Shown here one piece after another: positions 24,352-32,533 of a stretch of DNA of 44,787 bases. Origin of the DNA: Candidimonas sp. (GTDB lineage: Bacteria; Pseudomonadota; Gammaproteobacteria; Burkholderiales; Burkholderiaceae_B); assembly GCA_004297945.1 (NCBI GenBank), contig SCRC01000018.1:1-44787 (forward strand), written 5' to 3'. The notes below the pieces were generated by a model. It had not been told where the DNA came from and made no database searches. It was given only the letters and a program-made list of their open reading frames with translations. The position numbers were made by a program, and so were the translations under genes. Position 1 is the first letter of the stretch, and each line of letters begins with the position of its first letter.

Positions 24352-25272
24352 ATGTCGATGTCTGATCGAGACGGCTTTATCTGGTATGACGGCAAGCTTG
24401 TGCCGTGGCGCGATGCCACTACTCACGTCCTGACACACTCCCTGCACTATGGCCTGTCTGTCTTCGAAGGCGTACGCGCCTATCATACCGACATCGGCAC
24501 CGCGATCTTCAAGCTGCACGAACATACCAAGCGCCTGTTCAATTCGGCTCACATCTATCAAATGCCCATGCCCTATGATCGCGAAACGATCATCGAAGCA
24601 CAATGCGAAGTGGTGCGGCGCAATCAGCTGGAGTCGTGCTACATCCGCCCTATCGTGTTTTATGGCTCGGAAAAAATGGGCGTGTCGCCCAAAGGCGCGC
24701 AGGTGCATGTGGCGATCGCGGCTTGGCCGTGGGGCGCGTATCTGGGCGACGAGGCTTTAAAACAAGGCATACGCGTCAAGATATCTTCCTTTGCACGCCA
24801 GCACGTTAACGTCACGATGCCGCGGGCCAAGGTCGCCAGCACCTACGCCAATTCGATCATCGCCAACGCCGAGGCTCTGGATCACGGCTACGATGAAGCC
24901 ATTTTGCTGGACACCGACGGCTTCGTCGCCGAGGGTTCGGGCGAAAATATTTTTATCGTCAAGGATGGCGCGCTGTGCGAGCCTGAAATCGCCTCGGCGC
25001 TAACGGGCATCACACGCTCGACCATACACACACTGGCCTCGGACTTGGGCATCCCCCTACATACCAAGCGCCTGACACGCGACGACCTGTACATTGCCGA
25101 TGAAGCCTTTTTTACAGGCACGGCCGCCGAGGTCACGCCCATCCGCGAAGTGGACAGACGCGTCATCGGCTCGGGCAGCCGCGGGCCAGTCACGGAAAAG
25201 CTGCAAAAGGCTTTTTTCGATGTGGTCAATGGCCGCAATCCCAAATACCTGGGCTGGCTCACCAAGGTATAA
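24352..25272 (+). CDS. ilvE: branched-chain amino acid aminotransferase
   Basis: 306 residues of fold type IV PLP enzymes. It transfers the amino group between glutamate and the 2-oxo acids of Val, Leu and Ile. Signatures are THSLHYGLSVFEGVRAY, YIRPIVFYG, the PLP Schiff-base Lys160 in MPRAKVASTY, and EGSGENIFIV near residue 198. The C-terminal FFTGTAAEVTPIREVD is typical. An AGGAG motif precedes the ATG at 24352. The next three plus-strand genes (zinc finger, NTF2-like, YheT) follow at short distances and may be co-transcribed. Confidence 0.95.
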   Translation: MSMSDRDGFIWYDGKLVPWRDATTHVLTHSLHYGLSVFEGVRAYHTDIGTAIFKLHEHTKRLFNSAHIYQMPMPYDRETIIEAQCEVVRRNQLESCYIRPIVFYGSEKMGVSPKGAQVHVAIAAWPWGAYLGDEALKQGIRVKISSFARQHVNVTMPRAKVASTYANSIIANAEALDHGYDEAILLDTDGFVAEGSGENIFIVKDGALCEPEIASALTGITRSTIHTLASDLGIPLHTKRLTRDDLYIADEAFFTGTAAEVTPIREVDRRVIGSGSRGPVTEKLQKAFFDVVNGRNPKYLGWLTKV

Positions 25273-25314
25273 ATTCACGCTTACCCAGATTACGTTTACT
25301 CCCAGGAAAAATCC

Positions 25315-25527
25315 ATGTCCAGCGCCGCCAAGCCATTCCAGCCCGAGCAAGCCACCATTTTCGTCCAGGCCAATGACCTGCCGGTATACTGTCCGGGGCC
25401 TCATGCACCGCTCTGGAGCATGCACCCGCGTGTCTACATCGAAGTTGTCAAAACCGGTCGCGCCTTATGCCCATATTGCGGCGCAGCCTACCAGCTTAAA
25501 GATGGCGAGCACGTATCCGGTCACTAA
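25315..25527 (+). CDS. CHCC-type zinc finger protein
   Basis: 70 residues. The core VYCPGPHAPLWSMHPRVYIE and ALCPYCGAAYQL gives the C-H-C-C zinc ligand set of the zf-CHCC family, related to mitochondrial NDUFS6. It is commonly found next to ilvE in betaproteobacteria. The function in bacteria is not established. A consistent ATG at 25315 follows a CAGGAA motif. Confidence 0.88.
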   Translation: MSSAAKPFQPEQATIFVQANDLPVYCPGPHAPLWSMHPRVYIEVVKTGRALCPYCGAAYQLKDGEHVSGH

Positions 25528-25581
25528 ACAGTAGGCCCCCGACACTCCAGACCCTTCCCAAACACGCGCTGATTATCATTC

Positions 25582-26004
25582 ATGTTTGCTACTCCCGACG
25601 AAGCGGAAAACGCCTTTTATGAGGCTCTGCGCCAGGCCGATTTGACTCGGCTGATGCAGGTCTGGGCGGACGATGAAGAAATCGTCTGCGTACACCCAAG
25701 CGGCACGCGCCTCACCGGTTATGCCGCAGTGCACAGTTCGTGGCAGCAAATTCTGGCCGACGGACCCTTAACCATTTACCCGATGCATCCCGTTGCCATG
25801 ACCACCCTGTTAAGCGCCGTTCATGTCCTGATCGAACAGGTCGCGCTTACCGGAGCACAGAGTGGGAAAACCGTCAATTTCCACACCAGCAACGTCTTTC
25901 ATAAAAGCCCAACCGGCTGGCGCATGGTATTGCATCATGTATCGAATGCACCGGCTGACGCCAGGATGTTCGACCTGCAGGACATCCCCGACACCTTGCA
26001 TTAA
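25582..26004 (+). CDS. NTF2-like/SnoaL-fold protein (DUF4440 type)
   Basis: 140 residues in one cone-shaped alpha+beta fold. It starts TPDEAENAFYEALRQADL, has the MQVWADDEEIVCVHPSGTRL segment, and ends TGWRMVLHHVSNAP, as in NTF2-like small proteins of unknown role. His/Asp residues in the pocket may bind a small ligand, but no catalytic set is evident. It lies between the zinc finger and the YheT hydrolase with short gaps. Confidence 0.82.
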   Translation: MFATPDEAENAFYEALRQADLTRLMQVWADDEEIVCVHPSGTRLTGYAAVHSSWQQILADGPLTIYPMHPVAMTTLLSAVHVLIEQVALTGAQSGKTVNFHTSNVFHKSPTGWRMVLHHVSNAPADARMFDLQDIPDTLH

Positions 26005-26012
26005 AAGCCGTT

Positions 26013-27104
26013 TTGACCGCACAGATAGATTCCTCGCCCTGCCCCAACCCGGTATGGCTGCCAGGGCGCCATACGCAAACCCTGTATGGCGCTCTGGGCG
26101 CCGGGTATCATCGGATCGCGTTCGTGCGTGACCGGGTCGACACCCCTGATGGCGACTTTATCGATTTCGACTGGACAGGTCCCGGACTGTTCTCTGATCG
26201 AACGGCACAGGGAAAATCGGTCAAACCCGACCCGTCACTTGCCAGAACGGCCGCAAGACGTTGGATACAAAAAGGCGATTGGGAGAATCTGCCAACAACC
26301 CTTGGCACGCCAGCCCTGATCTTGTTTCACGGCCTGGAAGGCAGCAGCCGCAGCCATTACGCTCAATCCATTGCTCAGTACTTTCGGGTACGCGGATGGG
26401 TCGTGGCCATCGCGCATTTTCGCAGCTGTTCGGGTTTTTCCAACCGCATGGCACGGGCCTATTTTTCAGGCGATTCAGTCGATCTCAATTTCATGCTGAG
26501 TACGGTTCGCGCTCGCGCGCCTCATGCAAAATGGCATGCCGTAGGCGTGTCGCTGGGGGGCAACGCCATGCTGAAGTATCTGGGCGAGAACCCTAAAGAT
26601 TCCCGGTGGCTGGCCGCCAGCGCCGCAATTTCGGTGCCGCTGGATCTGGCGGCCAGCGGCCATGCCCTGACCGACACCCTCGCTGGGCGCCATCTGTACA
26701 CCCCCTATTTTCTGAAAACCATGAAGGAAAAGGTGCTTGAAAAAAGCAGGCGTTTCCCGGGTGTCATTGATGTCTTCCGGCTGGGCCACGCGAAAAGTCT
26801 ACGCGATTTTGATGACATCTATACCGCGCCCATGCACGGCTATATCAATGCGCTGGATTACTGGTCGCGCGCTTCGAGCAAGCCTCATCTGAAGAAAATC
26901 AGCGTGCCAACTCTGGTGCTCAACGCCCGTAACGACCCCTTTGTTCCCGAGCCGTCCCTACCCGGATCGAGCGAGTGTTCGAATCAGGTGCTATTGCACC
27001 AACCGGCCGAAGGTGGCCACGCCGCGTTCGTGAGCGGCACATTCCCGGGAAACATTGGCTGGCTGCCGCAACGCATTGCGCGTTATTTCGAAGCCGGAGT
27101 TTGA
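26013..27104 (+). CDS. YheT-family alpha/beta hydrolase
   Basis: 363 residues from a TTG at 26013, 8 nt after the previous stop; no ATG occurs near the domain start. The YheT signatures are visible: the N-terminal PGRHTQTLYG, FHGLEGSSRSHYAQS (oxyanion-side loop), AHFRSCSG, and the nucleophile elbow GVSLGGNAMLKYLGE. The acid is probably the Asp of NARNDPFVP and the base the His of GGHAAF. Members hydrolyse short esters in vitro; the physiological role is unclear. The normal length is about 320-340, so the TTG start is plausible. A REP pair follows the stop. Confidence 0.88.
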   Translation: MTAQIDSSPCPNPVWLPGRHTQTLYGALGAGYHRIAFVRDRVDTPDGDFIDFDWTGPGLFSDRTAQGKSVKPDPSLARTAARRWIQKGDWENLPTTLGTPALILFHGLEGSSRSHYAQSIAQYFRVRGWVVAIAHFRSCSGFSNRMARAYFSGDSVDLNFMLSTVRARAPHAKWHAVGVSLGGNAMLKYLGENPKDSRWLAASAAISVPLDLAASGHALTDTLAGRHLYTPYFLKTMKEKVLEKSRRFPGVIDVFRLGHAKSLRDFDDIYTAPMHGYINALDYWSRASSKPHLKKISVPTLVLNARNDPFVPEPSLPGSSECSNQVLLHQPAEGGHAAFVSGTFPGNIGWLPQRIARYFEAGV

Positions 27105-27137
27105 GCCGGTTCGTGGCAGTATCTATAAAGCGCTGAT

Positions 27138-27201
27138 GGCAGCCACAAGGGCTGCCGCTACAAGTTTCACGTGTGCGTTTTTGGCAGCCCTTGTGGCTGC
27201 C
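27138..27201. repeat. REP pair, class A, heads inward (right head lost)
   Basis: Left copy 27138-27161 (minus) is intact. The right copy (27183-27201) keeps the stem GGCAGCC/GGCTGCC but lacks the GTAGC head. It lies between the converging YheT and M48 genes. A degenerate class D-like element (GCGGCCATAAGGATCGCC) may follow at 27243-27260, next to the M48 stop codon. Confidence 0.8.
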
Positions 27202-27263
27202 ACTTCGTTGGAAATTGAGGCGATATTTATAGAATATCGATTGCGGCCATAAGGATCGCCCCG

Positions 27264-28772
27264 TTATTTCCGTTTAAAACGCTGCAGTAATTCACGTTCG
27301 GTGTCCAGCCGTTTCCTGATGGCACTAATCTGCGCATCGAGTTCGGACTTGGTATAAAAATTGCTCGATAAGCTGCGCGCCTGCTGTAGTTGTTCAACCG
27401 CAGTCGATAAGGCGCCCGTCTGTTCATAATACTTGGCCATGGCGCGTCGTGCTTGCACTTTCTGCCCCAGGCGTTCATAGCTTTGCGCCTGTAGCCGATG
27501 CAATATGGCCAGGTCGGGCCACTGCGCTACGCGCTGGGCCAAAAACTGGATGGCCTCGTTGTCTCTTCCAGCCTTTTGCAACACATCTACCCGAGCCAAG
27601 GCCAGCGCCTCATTGTCCGGCCAGCGCGTTCCAGCCGCTTGTGCCTGCGCGCGCGCCGATTTCTGATCGCCGCGTTGACTCGCCAGTTGGATCGCCAAGC
27701 ACGCCAGTTCGGGCGAATCGACTCCACCCGCACGAGCCTTTTGCAAGGCGGCATCGGCCTGATCCAACTGATTACTTTTCCAGGCCGCATACGCCAGCCC
27801 ATACCAGGCAGCCGAGCGCTGAACACCAGTCAGCGAACCGGCATCTTGCCGCAACTGTCGCAATGCCTCTTCACGCGTCTGGCGGTCTTGCGCTTGCACC
27901 ACCCGAAGCTTCGCCCGCAAATACCAGAAGGTATCCGTATCGCGATGGTGCACCGGCGGCAGTTCGCTCGCCCGGTTTTCAATATCGGACAAGCGCTGTA
28001 TCGATAAGGGATGGGTGCTCATGTACGCGCCGCCTCCCGCTCCTTCATTCAGACCGGAGCGTTTCATCAGCAGCGTAAACATCTGTACCATGCCTTGCGG
28101 GTCGTAACCGGCACGGCGCAGCATCTCGAAACCCGCGCGATCAGCCTCCTGCTCGGCCTGGCGCGAGAATCCAAGCTGGCGGTCAACTGCGGCCGCCTGG
28201 CCGAAGGCCGCCGCGCCCATGGCCAGGTCGCCGCCGCCCGCCAGGGCAGCCAACAGGGCGCCGGCAATCGCGGCAAGCATCAAATGGCTATTCTGCGCCT
28301 GCTGCGTCATGCCGCGCGCGATATGCCGCTGCACCACGTGGCCAATTTCATGCGCCAGTACCGATGCCAGCTCGGATTCGTTTTGTGCCGACACAAGCAA
28401 GCCGCTATTGACTCCCACATACCCGCCGGGCAAGGTAAACGCATTGATTTGCGGATCCCGCACCCCAAAAACGGTAATGCGCCATGGGCCGCCGGGCGCG
28501 CTGGCCACCAGCTTATGCCCCATAGCGGTCAGGTATTGGTTGAGATCGGGGTCGTTTATATAATTTGGGTCATGTCGCCCCTGCTCCATGATCGCGTCGC
28601 CCAACGTCCGCTCAAGCATGGGCGAGAGTTCGGCCGAAGATGCGGCGCCCATGCTGGGAATGCCCATAGGCTGAGCTCGGGCAGCTACCGGAAGCACGGC
28701 CAAGACAGCAGCGAGAGTCGCCGAACACAACCTGAAGCCAAGTGTTCTGGATGTCAGTAAATGGCCGTTCAT
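27264..28772 (-). CDS. M48 metalloprotease with TPR region, BepA-like
   Basis: 502 residues. A signal peptide ends near VAARA (about residue 33). The M48 catalytic domain has HEIGH at 141-145 and the third zinc ligand Glu209 in EQEAD. A TPR-like helical half follows (about 280-500), with repeats such as AAWYGLAYAAWKSNQLDQAD. This is the layout of BepA/YfgC, a periplasmic chaperone-protease for outer-membrane protein and LPS assembly (LptD). A basic tail (LLQRFKRK) ends it. It is the last of three minus-strand genes; the CtaG-type gene ends 21 nt upstream of its start. Confidence 0.92.
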   Translation of the reverse strand: MNGHLLTSRTLGFRLCSATLAAVLAVLPVAARAQPMGIPSMGAASSAELSPMLERTLGDAIMEQGRHDPNYINDPDLNQYLTAMGHKLVASAPGGPWRITVFGVRDPQINAFTLPGGYVGVNSGLLVSAQNESELASVLAHEIGHVVQRHIARGMTQQAQNSHLMLAAIAGALLAALAGGGDLAMGAAAFGQAAAVDRQLGFSRQAEQEADRAGFEMLRRAGYDPQGMVQMFTLLMKRSGLNEGAGGGAYMSTHPLSIQRLSDIENRASELPPVHHRDTDTFWYLRAKLRVVQAQDRQTREEALRQLRQDAGSLTGVQRSAAWYGLAYAAWKSNQLDQADAALQKARAGGVDSPELACLAIQLASQRGDQKSARAQAQAAGTRWPDNEALALARVDVLQKAGRDNEAIQFLAQRVAQWPDLAILHRLQAQSYERLGQKVQARRAMAKYYEQTGALSTAVEQLQQARSLSSNFYTKSELDAQISAIRKRLDTERELLQRFKRK

Positions 28773-28793
28773 GCGATGCGCGCCATGCCGGGT

Positions 28794-29672
28794 CTAGACC
28801 GTCAAGGGAGCCTGTTCCCCCTGCCGTGCCTGTTCCGCCCGCTGCATGCGGGCGCGCTTGTTGGGCAGGCGCCCTTTGGTTGACAGGCGCATCAGCGTTC
28901 CCAGGGCAATCAACAAACCAACCACTTCGATGATTCCAGCGGGAATCCACATGGTCAGCCCGCCAAGCGTCTGGTCCATGGTTGCCGATATGCTTGGAAT
29001 GGCGCGACCGCAAAGGGCAAAGACCGGGTAGATGTCGTGCTGGGTAAAGGTGATGATCGCCCCCACCAGCATTTGCGGCGCCATGGTGAGAACCGGGGAA
29101 ATAATGCGGCCTCCGGGAGACATGGCCGCCGGAGGGCTGGGCCGACGGTCGAGAACCAGGTTCCAGTACATGAACCCGCTAGCCGCGACCGACCAGTTCA
29201 TGAGGCGGTAAAGACGCCAGTCCAGCATCGAGTAAAACTGGATGACGGGAACCAGCCATATCAAGACAAGGAACACAAAGAGACACGGGACCAGGACCTT
29301 GTGCGTCAGCAGCGTTTCAAGCCCATGCCCGATGCACGTGCGGCGAAAATCGCGCAAGGCAAAGCGCCAGCGCTGCGGCAAGCCGGCCCGCATGACCTGC
29401 CCCGGATACGCGCCCATGACCAGCAAGGGCCCAAAATGGTGCAGCACCAGATGCTGCAGGCGGTGAATGAAAAACATGCGCTCGGCGTAGTAGTCGACGC
29501 GGGTGTGCAGCGAAAGGTATAAAAAGGCCAGGCCCAGCCAGAACAAAGCCTGGCGCACGATAGTTACATGATGGACCCGAGCGCCTCGCACAAACAAACC
29601 GCCGCCGATGAAAAACATAAGCAGCAGCGTAGGAGAAAACTCCCAAGGCGTGAGCCAGTACAGCAAATCCAT
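28794..29672 (-). CDS. cytochrome c oxidase assembly protein, caa3 CtaG type
   Basis: 292 residues from the ATG at 29672; a GTG 51 nt upstream is also possible. About seven to nine hydrophobic segments are seen. Histidines and methionines in the membrane region (RLQHLVLHHFGPLLVMG; FTQHDIYPVFALCGRA; YWNLVLDRRPSP) match the caa3_CtaG family, which helps copper delivery to cytochrome c oxidases. It is not the CtaG/Cox11 type. The C-terminus is basic. No oxidase subunits are in the window, so this may act with an oxidase encoded elsewhere. Confidence 0.88.
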   Translation of the reverse strand: MDLLYWLTPWEFSPTLLLMFFIGGGLFVRGARVHHVTIVRQALFWLGLAFLYLSLHTRVDYYAERMFFIHRLQHLVLHHFGPLLVMGAYPGQVMRAGLPQRWRFALRDFRRTCIGHGLETLLTHKVLVPCLFVFLVLIWLVPVIQFYSMLDWRLYRLMNWSVAASGFMYWNLVLDRRPSPPAAMSPGGRIISPVLTMAPQMLVGAIITFTQHDIYPVFALCGRAIPSISATMDQTLGGLTMWIPAGIIEVVGLLIALGTLMRLSTKGRLPNKRARMQRAEQARQGEQAPLTV

Positions 29673-29777
29673 GAGCACAAAATCCGGTAAAAGCTCGATT
29701 GTAATAGAGATATAAAAAGCCACGCGAACGCCAGAAAGCGATGTGCCGCATGCGGCACCACCCAGCGCCGCGACGTG

Positions 29778-30782
29778 TCACGCGCCGAAATACACGAACA
29801 CAAAGGCAATAAAGACCAAATAAAGAACACCGACGCTGGACAATGCCGCCACACCCAGCGCGCTGCGGCGCAATGAAAACCAAAGAAAGCCGACGGACAG
29901 CATCGTCATGGCAGCCGCTGCAAGCAAGGGGGCATCCAGATGCCAGGGGGTCATGAAGATGGCCAACGAGCTCGGAATCGTTACCTGTATCATCATGGCG
30001 CCCGAAATATTCGCCAGCGCCAGTCGTTCCTTGCCCTGTCTGACCCATATCAAGGCGTTCATGATTTCGGGCAGCTCCGTGGCCACCGGCGACAGCAACA
30101 AGGCCGTGACATGCGGCGATGCGCCGGCCCAAGCCCCTATGGTCTCGATCTGCTGGACGAAAATCTGCGACGCCAAGGCGATCACCAGCAACGCCAGCAC
30201 GGTTTGCAGCAGGATCCAGAACATCCCGGGGCGAGAATCCCGCGCACGAAACTTCAGTGGCGCCAGATCTTCTGCGACGGCAGCGCTCTCATCAACGGCG
30301 AGCTCGCGTTTAACGTAGAGGCCATAAGCCAGCAGGAACAACAATCCCAGCCAGGGCTTCCAGGCAAACATCACCACGCCCAGCGCCACTTTGACCACGA
30401 AGATGGCCATGAACCAGGCCTGATCACGAGCCAGTCGCCGCTGATCCACCTCGACGACACGCTGCGTATCCTCCCGCCGCCGCGCCCGGCGCCGCATGGC
30501 CAGCCCCACGACCGCATAGGCGAGCGTTGCCAAAACCAACGGGCCACCCAGTGCGGCGCCTACGCCTATATCTTTTTGTTCAGGCGTGCTGCCAAACACC
30601 ACGGCGACAAAGGTGACGGCGCTTTCGGGCAGCGCGGTGCCAAACGCGGCCAACAGGGTGCCGACGGAAGTCGCGCCAAGATTCAGACGATAACCCACCC
30701 ATTCCACGCCATTGACGAAGAACTCGCACGCAGCGTAAATAGCGATGGCGGAAAAGAAAAACAAGAAGAGAGCAAGGAGCAT
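29778..30782 (-). CDS. sodium/calcium exchanger family protein (CaxA-like)
   Basis: 334 residues from the ATG at 30782; the frame stays open upstream to 30905, but that extension lacks membrane character. About ten hydrophobic segments form two inverted halves. The alpha repeats are visible: GTLLAAFGTALPESAVTFVA (about 35-55) and LLSPVATELPEIMNALIWV (about 230-250), each with the Pro-Glu pair that coordinates the cation. A charged loop (RRRARRRED) lies between. The family exchanges calcium for protons or sodium. The gene is upstream of the CtaG-type gene on the same strand. Confidence 0.88.
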   Translation of the reverse strand: MLLALFLFFFSAIAIYAACEFFVNGVEWVGYRLNLGATSVGTLLAAFGTALPESAVTFVAVVFGSTPEQKDIGVGAALGGPLVLATLAYAVVGLAMRRRARRREDTQRVVEVDQRRLARDQAWFMAIFVVKVALGVVMFAWKPWLGLLFLLAYGLYVKRELAVDESAAVAEDLAPLKFRARDSRPGMFWILLQTVLALLVIALASQIFVQQIETIGAWAGASPHVTALLLSPVATELPEIMNALIWVRQGKERLALANISGAMMIQVTIPSSLAIFMTPWHLDAPLLAAAAMTMLSVGFLWFSLRRSALGVAALSSVGVLYLVFIAFVFVYFGA

Positions 30783-31025
30783 TTCAATTGGGGCCGGGCG
30801 TGGCGACAACCATGGCGCGACGACGCGCAACGCCCGGCAGGACGACGCATCGCGGCCAAAGGTCTCGCCTGGCAGGGCTTGAAAGCCCAACGCCGCTTGC
30901 GCCATGGCGAGCGAATCACCAAGTATGTTGACGCAAGCTTCCCGGACAATGCCCGGAAATAGCTACTCCCCAATGACGGAAAGAGCGTGAATTCTAGCAG
31001 ATTATCGAACGGATTTTGTCGAGAT

Positions 31026-31095
31026 GGCGGCCACAAGGGCTGCCGCTACACTAGCGACGAAAAGATTTTTTGTAGCGGCACCCCTTGTGGGTGCC
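31026..31095. repeat. REP pair, mixed class A/B, heads inward
   Basis: Left copy 31026-31049 (minus, stem arm GGCGGCC with GGCTGCC) and right copy 31072-31095 (plus, stem GGCACCC/GGGTGCC) both have the GTAGC head. The pair lies in the divergent gap upstream of the usher-like gene and the exchanger. The left and right members belong to different stem classes. Confidence 0.85.
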
Positions 31096-31150
31096 AGCAT
31101 CGCGCTGTCACGGTATGATGAATTTGGAACGCGGTTTGTGGTGAATAGTC

Positions 31151-32317
31151 ATGGCAATAAATAGGTTACGCATTAAAGCAATAATCGGATTGGGGATGCT
31201 GGGTTGTTGGGCTGTTCTGGCCAGGGCGCAAGAGGCTCCGAGTGCCGCCCCGGTTGACGGTAGCGGGCCGTCGCTGCGCGATCTGGCTCCGGTGCGCTTG
31301 TATTCCGTGCCGGATATCGTCGTGGAGCCTGCGCAGCCCCTGCCGCCGGCAGGAACCTCCGATGTGCCGGCGCCAACAGCGGCAGTTGTCGGCGCGGCAT
31401 CCGGCCCGGATACGTCATCGTCTCCAGATCTGGATCTGGAAGAGGCCTGGCGCAAGCATTTGGCCTATTATGCGCCTGGCGCGTGGCGGCCTATGGGAGC
31501 CAATATTTCTACCCCGGATGACCTTGGAGGATTCAACCCCGCCGGCGGTGAGCACTGGACGCTGGGCACCCATAACTGGCGCTACACGCGCGCCGATGGC
31601 TTAGACCTGACCTTGGGCAATGATTTAGCTGGCGCCCCGCAATGGGGCAATTCCGCACGGTTGGGCGGTGTTCAGGTTTCTCGCCAGCTATCCAAGGGCA
31701 ATGCGGCTGAGGGTCAATGGCAATACTCGACCATGCTGGGTGCCCTGGACTACTCGCCCGACACGTCCGAGGGCGGACTGACTTATGGACCGGCCGCCAG
31801 CAGCTCGGTGCTGCGTTATGGATGGAGCCCGCAACTAACGCTGGAATCCCAGCTCGAGTGGTCGCCCGCAATGGACACGCTGGGTGTGGGCGGGGCCTAC
31901 GATACACGCGACTGGGGCGTATGGAGTGCAGGCGTGGCCCGGGCAAGCCAGGATATGCAGCATGGCTTGCGCTATCAGGTGGGGTACGAAGCCAGCATTC
32001 TCGATACCCTGAAACTTTCTTGGGCCAACGAACAGCGCAGCAACGGCTTTGCTGATTTAAACCAGTATCGTGATTATTCGGCGAATGGTGGGCAGACCAG
32101 CAATCGCTGGATGGCAACATGGGCAACGGGACGCTGGGGCGATATTAGCGGCACGTACGAGACGGTCGACACGGCGCTGGGGCCGTCCAAACAATATATT
32201 GGGCTTAGTCAGCAATTCTGGATGAGCCCCAATTTGCGAGTAGCCCTCAAGGCCGATCATGAAAGAATCGGAGGCGATTACGACGTAGGTCTGCATTTTT
32301 CCATACCCATTAACTGA
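31151..32317 (+). CDS. putative outer-membrane beta-barrel, usher-like, function unknown
   Basis: 388 residues. A signal peptide ends near VLARA (about residue 26), then a Pro/Ala/Asp-rich linker to about residue 95. From about 130 on, alternating beta strands resemble part of the barrel of fimbrial ushers: LRYGWSPQLTLESQLEWSPA, VGGAYDTRDWGVWSAGVA, YQVGYEASILDTLKLSWANE, then NGFADLNQYRDY and the ending VGLHFSIPIN. No plug, N-terminal chaperone-binding or C-terminal usher domains are present, and there are no chaperone or pilin genes nearby. It may be a porin-like or export barrel, or an usher relic that kept a reading frame. I do not recognise a named family. Confidence 0.6.
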   Translation: MAINRLRIKAIIGLGMLGCWAVLARAQEAPSAAPVDGSGPSLRDLAPVRLYSVPDIVVEPAQPLPPAGTSDVPAPTAAVVGAASGPDTSSSPDLDLEEAWRKHLAYYAPGAWRPMGANISTPDDLGGFNPAGGEHWTLGTHNWRYTRADGLDLTLGNDLAGAPQWGNSARLGGVQVSRQLSKGNAAEGQWQYSTMLGALDYSPDTSEGGLTYGPAASSSVLRYGWSPQLTLESQLEWSPAMDTLGVGGAYDTRDWGVWSAGVARASQDMQHGLRYQVGYEASILDTLKLSWANEQRSNGFADLNQYRDYSANGGQTSNRWMATWATGRWGDISGTYETVDTALGPSKQYIGLSQQFWMSPNLRVALKADHERIGGDYDVGLHFSIPIN

Positions 32318-32324
32318 TCGGCGT

Positions 32325-32391
32325 GTAGCGCCACCCCTTGTGGGTAGCATCTTTTTTTTGCCGCGATGCCACCCACAAGGGGTGGCGCTAC
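32325..32391. repeat. REP pair, class E stems, heads outward
   Basis: Left copy 32325-32348 (plus) has head GTAG, stem GCCACCCC and centre CTTGTG. Right copy 32368-32391 (minus) is its near-complement. Here the GTAG heads face outward, opposite to the other pairs. Eight T lie in the loop between them. Transcribed RNA would form one long hairpin just after the usher-like gene's stop and may end its transcript. Confidence 0.85.
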
Positions 32392-32533
32392 ACAAACCCT
32401 GCTGGACACACAAGTCCCTCTGCGTGGGCAAGCTGTGCCCGCGCGATGTAGCATGATGGCTAAAATACCATCGCCCGCGCCGATATTTCCAAGACTTCTG
32501 GCCGGCCCTTCCCCTTTACTTCTCGCCTGTTGA

